A stretch of 19,076 nucleotides of DNA, from assembly GCA_964624465.1 (NCBI GenBank), contig CAZUZD010000099.1, positions 1 to 19,076 of the forward strand. The letters run 5' to 3'. Under the pieces are notes generated by a model, which ran no database searches, was not told the DNA's origin, and saw nothing but the letters and a program-made list of their open reading frames with translations. The position numbers and the translations under genes are program-made. Each line of letters starts with the position of its first letter. Position 1 is the stretch's first letter. Shown piece by piece: positions 7,376 to 14,656 of this stretch. This DNA comes from CAZUZD01 sp964624465. Its GTDB lineage: Bacteria; Planctomycetota; Planctomycetia; Isosphaerales; Isosphaeraceae.

Positions 7376-7981
7376 TCACCCAGTCACCTGGCGAACCCGA
7401 AGCGCGCGAACGGCCGCAAGTCCAGCACCGATGGCCACCAAGCTGCTCATCAGCGTGCTCGGCTCCGGTACGGCGGAAACCGTGAAGCTGCCAATGCCAC
7501 CTGAATTGGTGATGATCAGATCGCCGGCGGAGGTTCCGTACGTCGTGTTCACGGCGATCAGATTTCCGCTGACGGTCCCGAGAGTCTGGAGGTCGTTGGC
7601 CGCGGAACCGGCGTCGATCGTGAATGCGAGCGGCTGCGAGGCATCGCCAAAACCGGAAAGATCATTTCCGGGAAAGGGATAGTGGACCGAGCTGGGTCCA
7701 AAGGTGCTGGAACTGAAGATCCCCGAGCCCACGCCGTCAATGGAAATCGTCGAGGACGCAATCAGGGAATACAACGTGCCGGGACCGAGCACTCCCGTGA
7801 CAACACTGCTGGTGTCTCCAGTGGCGGTGATGGTGAAGTGCGCGTTCGTGAACGGCGTGCCGTTCAACGTGCCACTGATGGTGCCGCCGTCCAGGGTGTA
7901 ATTGACCATGCCGGCTTGAGCCGGGGTCATGGCCAAGGTGGTGGCCAGCACGACGGCAGTCAGAACGATGCGATTGATCAT
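7376..7981 (-). CDS. PEP-CTERM sorting-domain protein
   Basis: This is a 201-residue exported protein. An N-terminal signal peptide (basic start, hydrophobic core, cut after the PAQAG region near residue 24) is followed by a Ser/Thr/Gly-rich, low-charge body of about 145 residues, likely beta-structured. The C-terminus has VPEPS (171-175), a hydrophobic helix of about 17 residues and the basic ending RALRVRQ. That is the complete tripartite PEP-CTERM signal recognised by an exosortase, which cleaves and sorts such proteins to the cell surface or exopolysaccharide matrix. The ATG at 7981 was chosen over the one at 8068 because the signal peptide starts there and GGAG lies about 12 bases upstream. 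No exosortase or polysaccharide gene is in the window, so the gene stands alone. Its base composition is visibly less GC-rich than its neighbours. The function of the body is unknown. Confidence 0.9.
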   Translation of the reverse strand: MINRIVLTAVVLATTLAMTPAQAGMVNYTLDGGTISGTLNGTPFTNAHFTITATGDTSSVVTGVLGPGTLYSLIASSTISIDGVGSGIFSSSTFGPSSVHYPFPGNDLSGFGDASQPLAFTIDAGSAANDLQTLGTVSGNLIAVNTTYGTSAGDLIITNSGGIGSFTVSAVPEPSTLMSSLVAIGAGLAAVRALRVRQVTG

Positions 7982-9167
7982 GGCTACGAATCTCCGTGGT
8001 AAAGGGGCTCGAGTTGCGCCGGGGGGGACCAGATCGCCGACATCAACAGCCTTGCACCAGCCACCCATTCATGTCCGGCATCGACGCCTTCGGGGACGAA
8101 GGGTACACCGGTGTTAAGAGCCAAAGCAATCTCACCCGGACGAAGCATTTCAATTCTTGGCGCATGGCATTGTCGCCGGCTGGCCGAATTGAATCGGCAT
8201 GTGTTGGGTGGGGTCTGGTCGGGGACCGGAACGGACCAAGGACCTAAGCCCAGTCACGTCAAGACGTTCAACGCCTGGCTGGCGCGGGGCGTGCGCGGAC
8301 GCCGGGAGAATGAGCCTCGGAGCGGACCCTGAGGAAGAGCTTCCGCCGTTGCGGATCCGTGCGTCAGCCGTTGCGCAATACGGCTAGTCCCATTGCGCTG
8401 GTCGGACGAGCCCGCGACGGCTTCCTGGAGCGAGAGCCGCGGAACCGACCGGATCGGTGGAAGGCTGAAGTCTTGTGCCGCGTCCCGAGTCGACCCCTAC
8501 CAGTGCGGTGTGGAGCAGGATCGGGTGCCCGACATCCCGAGTCGAGCCCGTGACCCTGGGGGCCACCACACCCGCTCGGAGACCGTGTGCAAACCTCGGC
8601 ATCCGGAATGGCAACTCCAACCGACCGGCTTCTTCGAAAGACCGGGGTGGTGGGCCTCGCGCCTGGTTCCTCCGCGCGCAGGGCCGCTCGATTCCGAGTC
8701 GCGAGGGTGGTGGCGATTGGGGCCATGTCCGGGGAGGATCCCGCGTGGGCAAAGCATCGCGGGAACGGGGTCAAGCGCGCACGCGCGAGCAGTCTTGAGG
8801 AGAGGGTGTCGAAACCGCTGATTCGATCGGGGGTTAGATGAGTCATGCTAAAGTGTGACGGCGCGTCGCGGGACCGTCGGGAGCGCGTCGGGGGGCATGC
8901 GGAGGTCGTCGTCAAGCAGGGATGGGAGCTGGGCATGCGGGTTGGCTGGATCGCATCATTGCCAGGCGCGGGCGGTGCCGATATGACAGAAGAACTCCGG
9001 GCACCGTCGTGCCCCGGCCACTGCCCAGGTGCGGATCGGCCGCCGCGCCGGCTAAACACCGTCCCGATCCCGATCCCGCATCCGGTCCGGACTCGACCCG
9101 CTCGGGCACGACCATCACACCGCCCAAACTTCGCGTCACTCCCTCTCCTCCGGTCCAGGTTCACCCC
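7982..9167. other. About 1.2 kb without a supportable gene
   Basis: This is the longest gene-free stretch in a dense window. Several frames of 60-140 codons are open on both strands, but none has a convincing ribosome site, a recognisable domain or a normal amino-acid balance; most are Arg/Pro/Ser-rich. Small repeats are visible: an 8-bp inverted repeat at 8149-8156 and 8186-8193, and an 11-base direct repeat (TCCCGAGTCGA) at 8483 and 8535. The start holds the upstream region of the PEP-CTERM gene, and the end must hold the promoter of the SMP-30 gene; TTCGAT (8822) and CATGCT (8844) are a weak candidate. It may hide a decayed gene or a non-coding RNA, but I cannot show either. Confidence 0.55.
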
Positions 9168-10178
9168 ATGATCCGACGCACCCGCCGCCTGCTCCTCCGT
9201 CTGATCCCGGCCGCCCTGCTGCTCGGGCCAGCCGCCCACGCGCAGGACGCCACGCTCGGCACCATCGAGCGGCTCGACCCGCGGTTCGACGCGATCGTGC
9301 CCAAGGACGCGAAGGTCGAGCGCCTGGCCGACGGCTTCGACTGGTCCGAGGGGCCGGTCTGGGTGAACAAGGAGGGGGGCTACCTGCTCTTCTCCGACGT
9401 CCCGCGAAACGTCGTCTACCGCTGGGATGCCAAGGGGGGCGTCCGGCCGTTCCTCAAGCCCAGCGGCTACACCGGCCCGGTCGAGCGCGGGGGCGAGCCG
9501 GGCTCCAACGGCCTGACCCTCGACCCGCAGGGCCGGCTGGTCCTGATGCAGCACGGCGACCGCCGCGTCGCCCGTCTCGACGATGGCAAGTTCACCAGCC
9601 TGGCCGGCACCTTCGAGGGCAAGAAGTTCAACAGCCCCAATGACGGCACCTACGACCGCCAGGGCAACCTGTACTTCACCGACCCCCCGTACGGCCTGCC
9701 CAGGGGCGCCGACGATCCGACCAAGGAGCTGCCGTTCCAGGGCGTGTACCGGCTCGCGCCCGACGGCAAGGTCACGCTCCTGACGAAGGAGCTGAGCCGC
9801 CCCAACGGGATCGGCCTGTCGCCCGACGAGAAGACGCTGTACGTGGCCAACTCCGACCCCGAGAAGGCCGTGTGGATGACGTTCCCGATCCAGGCCGACG
9901 GCAGCCTGGGCGCTGGCAAGGTCTTCTTCGACTCGACGCCGTGGGTCAAGCAGGGGAAGAAGGGCCTGCCCGACGGCCTGAAGCTCGACGCCAGGGGGAA
10001 CCTGTTCGCCACCGGGCCCGGCGGCGTGCACGTCTTCGCGCCCGACGGCACCCACCTGGGCACCTTCGCCACCGGCGAGGCGACCGCCAACTGCGGCTGG
10101 GGCGACGACGGCTCGACGCTCTACATCACCGCCGACATGTACCTGGGTCGCGTGAAGCTCAGCACCCAGGGCAAGTGA
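9168..10178 (+). CDS. Secreted SMP-30/gluconolactonase-like protein
   Basis: This 336-residue protein has an Arg-rich N-terminus, a Leu/Ala core and a likely signal-peptidase site after the AHA at residues 23-25, so it is exported. The mature part is a six-bladed SMP-30/gluconolactonase/LRE-like beta-propeller. Family members open sugar lactones using one divalent metal. Metal and active-site candidates are in place: Glu61 in EGPVW, Asn158 in NSPND, Asn213 in RPNGIGLSPD and Asp269 in GLPDG. Repeated D-x-x-G-N-L-Y/F motifs mark the blades. The ATG at 9168 was chosen because the signal peptide starts there, although the frame is open further upstream; its ribosome site is weak. It is followed after 81 bases by the sulfatase on the same strand, suggesting shared extracytoplasmic carbohydrate breakdown. 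The exact substrate is unknown. Confidence 0.9.
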   Translation: MIRRTRRLLLRLIPAALLLGPAAHAQDATLGTIERLDPRFDAIVPKDAKVERLADGFDWSEGPVWVNKEGGYLLFSDVPRNVVYRWDAKGGVRPFLKPSGYTGPVERGGEPGSNGLTLDPQGRLVLMQHGDRRVARLDDGKFTSLAGTFEGKKFNSPNDGTYDRQGNLYFTDPPYGLPRGADDPTKELPFQGVYRLAPDGKVTLLTKELSRPNGIGLSPDEKTLYVANSDPEKAVWMTFPIQADGSLGAGKVFFDSTPWVKQGKKGLPDGLKLDARGNLFATGPGGVHVFAPDGTHLGTFATGEATANCGWGDDGSTLYITADMYLGRVKLSTQGK

Positions 10179-10259
10179 CCGACCCGGCCGCGTGGCCCGC
10201 CGTCCGGGCGGGTCGCGCGGCGGGAACTCGCCCTGCTCCCCTGGCCGTGAGGCACGTCG

Positions 10260-12044
10260 ATGTCGCGATGGCGGATCCGGGTCACGCTGGCGCTGGGGCT
10301 GCTGGCCCCGGGATCCGTCCCGGCGGCTGAGCCCGAGAGGCTCAACGTGCTGCTGATCCTCACGGATGACCAGGGCTATGGCGACCTGGGCTCCCATGGC
10401 AACCCGATCCTCCGCACGCCGAGGCTCGATCGGCTGGCCCGCGAGTCGACCGAGCTGACCGCGTTCTGGGCCGCGCCGGTGTGCGCGCCCACCCGGGCGA
10501 GCCTGCTGACGGGCCGGTCGAACTACCGCACCCGCGTGGTCGACACGTACCTGGGCCGCGCGATGATGGATCCGGAGGAGGTCACGCTCGCCGAGGTCCT
10601 GGGCGCCGCCGGCTACCGAACCGGCCTGTTTGGCAAGTGGCACCTGGGCGACAACGCCCCGATGCGCCCGCAGGACCAGGGCTTTGCCGAGTCGCTGGTG
10701 CACCGCGGCGGCGGCATCGGCCAGGCGTCCGACCCGCCCGAGCCCGGCGGTTCGAGCTACACCGACCCCCTGCTCCTGCACAACGGCCGGCCCGAGCGCG
10801 CGGACGGCTACTGCTCCGACGTCTTCGCCGACGCCGCGATCCGCTTCGTGGCGGCCGACCGCAGTCGCCCCTTCTTCGCCATGCTGGCGTTCAACGCCCC
10901 GCACACCCCGTTGCAGGTGCCCGAGGCCGAGCGCTCCGCCTACGACGGGTCCGATTTCGCCGCCTCCGCCCGGCCGCCGGCGGGCCGACCGGTCGAGCGC
11001 CCGATTGACCCCGACACCACGGCGCGGGTCTACGGCATGATCACGCACCTCGATCGCGCGATCGGCCGCGTGCTCGACCAGCTCGAGGCGCTCGGGATCG
11101 CCGACCGGACCCTGGTCGTGTTCCTGACCGACAACGGGCCGCAGCAGCCCCGCTTCAACGCCGGCCTGCGGGGCCTGAAGGGGACGGTCTACGAGGGCGG
11201 CATCCGCGTGCCCTGTTTCGTGCGGCTGCCGGGCCGCGTGGCGGCGGGCCGCACGCTCGACCGACCGGCCGCGGTGATCGACCTGCTGCCGACGGTCCTC
11301 GACGCCTGCGACGTGCCGCCCCCGGCCGGGGTGGCCCTCGACGGCCAGAGCCTCTGGCCGCTCCTGACCGGGACCGGGGCGGCAGGTCCGCCCGAGGATC
11401 GCACCCTGTGCGTGCAGTGGCACCGCGGGGACGTGCCGGAGCTGGGCCGCGCCTTCGCCGCCCGCCAGGGGCGCTGGAAGCTGGTCCAGCCGCTTGGAAC
11501 CAACGAGGGCCCGGGCCCGCAGGGCGCCCCCCTGGAACTCTATGACCTGACGGCCGACCCCTTCGAGCAGCACGACCGGGCGGCCGAACACCCCGAGGTC
11601 GTCGCCCGCCTGCGTCGCGCCTACGAGGCCTGGTTTCGGGACGTGACCACGACGCGGGGCGTCGATCCGCCGCGCATCCTGCTGGGTGCCCCGGACGAGC
11701 GGCCGACCGTGCTGACCCGCCAGGACTGGCGCGGTCCCCGGGCCGGCTGGTCGCCCACGAGCCTGGGTCACTGGGAGGTGCGGGTCGCGGCCCCGGCCCG
11801 GTTCGAGGTCCGCGCCCGGTTCGACCCGCCCGGACCGGGCGGTGGCCGGCTGCGGCTGACGGTCGGCGGCCGCGACCGGGATCTGGCCCTGGCGCCCGAC
11901 GCCACGACCGCCGCATTCCCGCCCGAGATTCTCGCCGCCGGGCCGACCCGGCTGGAGGTCGCGGTGCTCCCCGCCTCGGGTGTGAAGCCCTACGGCGCCC
12001 GATTCGTCGAGGTCGACCGGCTCGATGACGCCGCGCCGCGCTGA
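10260..12044 (+). CDS. Secreted arylsulfatase-type sulfatase
   Basis: This 594-residue sulfatase has a signal peptide (cut near residue 23, after PAA) and so probably acts in the periplasm or outside, removing sulfate esters from glycans or other substrates. Metal-binding Asp36-Asp37 lie in LILTDDQGYGD. The active-site signature is CAPTRASLLTGR, in which Cys75 would be converted to formylglycine, with Arg79. Other family positions are GKWHLG (Lys126, His128), APHTP (His215), TDNG (Asp291, Asn292) and Lys307. All catalytic residues are present. The core ends around residue 470. About 110 further residues form a separate, probably beta-rich C-terminal part, a possible accessory domain. GAGG lies 7 bases before the ATG. 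It probably forms a unit with the SMP-30 gene. Its end is 6 bases from the end of the convergent permease gene. No formylglycine-generating enzyme is in the window. Confidence 0.93.
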   Translation: MSRWRIRVTLALGLLAPGSVPAAEPERLNVLLILTDDQGYGDLGSHGNPILRTPRLDRLARESTELTAFWAAPVCAPTRASLLTGRSNYRTRVVDTYLGRAMMDPEEVTLAEVLGAAGYRTGLFGKWHLGDNAPMRPQDQGFAESLVHRGGGIGQASDPPEPGGSSYTDPLLLHNGRPERADGYCSDVFADAAIRFVAADRSRPFFAMLAFNAPHTPLQVPEAERSAYDGSDFAASARPPAGRPVERPIDPDTTARVYGMITHLDRAIGRVLDQLEALGIADRTLVVFLTDNGPQQPRFNAGLRGLKGTVYEGGIRVPCFVRLPGRVAAGRTLDRPAAVIDLLPTVLDACDVPPPAGVALDGQSLWPLLTGTGAAGPPEDRTLCVQWHRGDVPELGRAFAARQGRWKLVQPLGTNEGPGPQGAPLELYDLTADPFEQHDRAAEHPEVVARLRRAYEAWFRDVTTTRGVDPPRILLGAPDERPTVLTRQDWRGPRAGWSPTSLGHWEVRVAAPARFEVRARFDPPGPGGGRLRLTVGGRDRDLALAPDATTAAFPPEILAAGPTRLEVAVLPASGVKPYGARFVEVDRLDDAAPR

Positions 12045-12050
12045 CCCGGC

Positions 12051-13631
12051 TCAGTCGTGCCGCAGGGCGACGATCGGGTCGATGCGCGCCGCCCGGTTGG
12101 CGGGGTACAGGGCGGCCAGGGTCGTGATCAGCACCGCCACCAGCGGGGCGCCCAGCACCAGCCAGGGGGGGAAGGCGAACATCGAGTCGGTCACCGGCCG
12201 ATCGACCTGGGCCCGGATGATCGAGCGGGCGACCGCGTCGCCGGGGATCGCCGCCAGCCAGGCCAGCGCCACCCCGAGCGCGCCGCCCAGCAGGCCGATG
12301 GCCGCGCCCTCGATCAGGAACAGCGTCCGCACCTGGCCGTCGCGGGCGCCGACGGCCTTCATCACGCCGATCTCGTGGGTGCGCTCCAGCACGCTCATGA
12401 TCATCGTGTTCGTGATCCCGAGCGCCGCCACCGCCAGGGCCACCAGGGCGATGAAGGCCGTGGCCAGGCTCACGAGCATCACGTTCATCCGCACCGTCTC
12501 GATGATGCGGATCAGGGAATTCGTGCGAAAACCGAGGGCCTCGACCGCGGTGATCACCGGGCCCACGTTCGCCATCTGGTCGACCGTGATCATCGCGTTG
12601 TTGAGCCCCGACTGGACCAGCTTCGGGCTCCGCAAGGCGAAGGCCGCGGCCGCCCGGGGCGCCATCAGGATCTCCGCGTCCTGGCCGTGGTGACCGAACA
12701 GGTCCTGCTGGCGGAGCTTGGTCTCGGCAGCGTCCTTCTCGCGCATCAGGCCGATGATGGTGAACGTCTCCGCATCGTGCTCCGCGCCCGGCAGCTCGGC
12801 CTCGGGGTCGAGGTTCTGGCGGAGCCGCTGCAGGGCCGCCTGCTCCTCGGCCGGCAGCGGCAGCACGCTCAGGAGTCCGCCCAGCCGGCCGAGCAGGCTC
12901 CGCAGGGCGCGCAGCTCCGCCGGCGGGAAGCCGTTGGCGGTCTGGCTCAGGACCCGGGCCAGCGAGGGCGGCCCGTCGTTGCGCCGGACCACATGCTCGA
13001 ACCGGATCGTGCGGCCGATCGCCGAGGTCGCCGCCGCGTCGCGGGTCAGGCCGAGGCGGTAGAGCAGGTACTCGTGCACCACCACGCCCAGCGGTTCGGC
13101 CTCGCTGACCGGCCGGCCGGCGACGAGCTGGGTGCGGTAGCGCTCCTGCGGATCGGCCGAGGCCAGCTCGATCGCGATCGGGGCGGCCTCCGAGTCCGGG
13201 AGCTGCGCGCGGCCCCGGAGGCTGACCACGGGAGACACCTGCTCGACGTGCGGCAGCCGGCCGAGCTGCGCGATCGCCGCCAGGTCCAGGCTCGCCCGGA
13301 GCGTGGCGCCGCCCTGGCGGGGGGCCTTGTGCTCGCGGGCGAGCTCCAGCCGCCGCTTCCGCGCGGCGTCGGTCACATCTCCCAGCGGTTCGGCCAGGTA
13401 CGTCGGGTCGGCCGCGGCGGGCTGATAATCCAGGAACACCGTGATCTGTCGCAGCGCGTTCGAGCCGCGGAACAGGCCGAGGATCAGCCGGTCGAGGCCC
13501 TGGCCGGCCGACAGGCTGGAGACCAGGGCGAACGTGCCGACGGCGACGCCCAGGACCGTCAGCAACGTGCGCACCGGCTGCCGGCCCAGCGACCCGATCG
13601 CCATGCGGACGAGGTCCCCGTGCTCGGCCAT
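12051..13631 (-). CDS. ABC transporter permease, MacB/FtsX family
   Basis: This 526-residue inner-membrane permease has the four-helix MacB/LolC layout. Helix 1 is at about residues 22-42, a large extracytoplasmic domain spans about 45-380, and helices lie at about 385-410, 435-462 and 490-512. The segment ERTHEIGVMKAVGAR (416-430) is the family's cytoplasmic coupling region, and the ending YPANRAARIDPIVALRHD is a classic FtsX-family C-terminus. Relatives drive lipoprotein release or transport of peptides, antibiotics or toxins from the periplasm through mechanical movement. The protein is about 100 residues longer than common stand-alone permeases. A charged, helical stretch at about 222-290 inside the extracytoplasmic domain may be an insertion. 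It starts 3 bases after the ATPase gene, so the two are cotranscribed. No adaptor (MacA-like) gene is adjacent, so the cargo is unknown. Confidence 0.92.
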   Translation of the reverse strand: MAEHGDLVRMAIGSLGRQPVRTLLTVLGVAVGTFALVSSLSAGQGLDRLILGLFRGSNALRQITVFLDYQPAAADPTYLAEPLGDVTDAARKRRLELAREHKAPRQGGATLRASLDLAAIAQLGRLPHVEQVSPVVSLRGRAQLPDSEAAPIAIELASADPQERYRTQLVAGRPVSEAEPLGVVVHEYLLYRLGLTRDAAATSAIGRTIRFEHVVRRNDGPPSLARVLSQTANGFPPAELRALRSLLGRLGGLLSVLPLPAEEQAALQRLRQNLDPEAELPGAEHDAETFTIIGLMREKDAAETKLRQQDLFGHHGQDAEILMAPRAAAAFALRSPKLVQSGLNNAMITVDQMANVGPVITAVEALGFRTNSLIRIIETVRMNVMLVSLATAFIALVALAVAALGITNTMIMSVLERTHEIGVMKAVGARDGQVRTLFLIEGAAIGLLGGALGVALAWLAAIPGDAVARSIIRAQVDRPVTDSMFAFPPWLVLGAPLVAVLITTLAALYPANRAARIDPIVALRHD

Positions 13632-13634
13632 GGC

Positions 13635-14423
13635 TCAGGCTCCCTCGGGGTCGGTCGGCGTGGGGGGCAGCCCGACGGGGCCCCGGTGCGCCGGGCCGTC
13701 GGCGACGACGGCTCCGTCCCGCAACCGCACCAGCCGGCCGGTCGACTGCCGCGCCTGCTCCTCGTCGTGGGTCACGAGCACCAGCGTCGAGCGGTGACGT
13801 TCGAGGTACTCCAGGAGGAGGTGCATGATGGCCTGCGCTGTGCTCGAGTCGAGGTTGCCGGTCGGCTCGTCGGCCAGGAGGACCGCTGGCTGGTTGACCA
13901 GGGCCCTGGCGATGGCCACCCGCTGGCGCTCGCCGCCGGAGAGCTGCTCGGGCCGGTGCTCCAGCCGACCCCCCAGCCCCACCGCCCCGAGCGTCTCGAC
14001 CGCGCGGGTCCGCCGCTCGGCGCGGGGGACGCCGGCGAAGACCATCGGCAGCTCGACGTTCTCGACCGCCGTGCGGGCCGTGATCAGGTTGTACGACTGG
14101 AAGACCAGGCCCACGGTCTCCGAGCGGAACCGGGCCAGGCCCTCGGCCCCGAGCGCGTGCAGGTCGTGGCCCGCCACCCGCACCGAGCCGGCCGTGGGCC
14201 GGTCCAGGCCGCCGAGCAGGTTCAACAGCGTGCTCTTGCCCGACCCCGAGCGGCCCAGCAGCGCCACCCGTTCGCCGCGGGCCACCGACAGGTTGACCCC
14301 TCGCAGCGCCGGCACGTCGGCCCCGCCCGCGCCGTAGTGCTTGACGACCCCGAGGAGCTCGATCGCCGGCGTCTCGTCGCCACTCGTCCCGGTGGGCGTC
14401 GCCGTCCCGTTCGATCCCGCCAT
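13635..14423 (-). CDS. ABC transporter ATP-binding protein, MacB/LolD family
   Basis: This is a 262-residue cytoplasmic ATPase that partners the adjacent permease. It has all the family motifs: Walker A GRSGSGKST (57-65), Q-loop Gln109 in VFQSYNL, signature LSGGERQ (161-167), Walker B LLADEP with catalytic Glu186, D-loop NLD, and H-loop His219. The VFQSYNL and DEPTGNLDS wording is typical of the LolD/MacB/FtsE group. The N-terminal 18 residues before the domain are Gly/Thr-rich and variable. The ATG at 14423 was chosen; a GTG directly before it at 14426 is an alternative differing by one codon. The gene is first in a two-gene unit and reads away from rarA across a 233-base divergent region. 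Confidence 0.94.
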   Translation of the reverse strand: MAGSNGTATPTGTSGDETPAIELLGVVKHYGAGGADVPALRGVNLSVARGERVALLGRSGSGKSTLLNLLGGLDRPTAGSVRVAGHDLHALGAEGLARFRSETVGLVFQSYNLITARTAVENVELPMVFAGVPRAERRTRAVETLGAVGLGGRLEHRPEQLSGGERQRVAIARALVNQPAVLLADEPTGNLDSSTAQAIMHLLLEYLERHRSTLVLVTHDEEQARQSTGRLVRLRDGAVVADGPAHRGPVGLPPTPTDPEGA

Positions 14424-14656
14424 CACGCACCGCCCATCTTCGGGTCCTCCGGCCCTCGCCGGCCGGCCCAGCAGACCAGATCGCCCCCTTCGGACACAAG
14501 TCCGTCGCGGCCGGTTGCGGGACCTCAGCCGGCACGGCTCGTGCAGCGGGCCCCGGCCGGCCGATGGAGAGGGGGATCGAGGCGCGAGGCGCCGGGGGGA
14601 CCCGGCGGTCGGGTGCCGAGCCGTCCGGTTGTCCGCGGTATGCGAGGCGGCGCATC
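14424..14656. promoter_or_regulatory. Divergent intergenic region between ABC ATPase and rarA
   Basis: These 233 bases must carry promoters for both rarA (+) and the ABC pair (minus). The DNA is extremely GC-rich and I could not identify convincing -35/-10 pairs. The only candidate is a TATGCG at 14639-14644, which is too close to the rarA start (14657) for a normal leader. No large palindrome was found. Confidence 0.4.

Noticed and set aside
8483..8545. 11-base direct repeat TCCCGAGTCGA, 52 bases apart
   Set aside because: There are only two copies and the intervening sequence does not repeat, so it is neither a CRISPR nor a tandem array; probably chance.
8587..8841. Plus-strand frame of 84 codons in the gene-poor stretch
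   Set aside because: The composition is somewhat more protein-like than its neighbours, but there is no ribosome site, no known motif and overlapping frames are equally open.
10196..10212. Small hairpin CCCGCC/GGCGGG between the SMP-30 and sulfatase genes
   Set aside because: Six base pairs in such GC-rich DNA occur by chance and no T-run follows; not reported as a terminator.
8364..11771. Minus-strand open frame of 1135 codons
   Set aside because: It mirrors the SMP-30 and sulfatase genes, which have clear domains and signal peptides on the other strand; the translation has no recognisable family.
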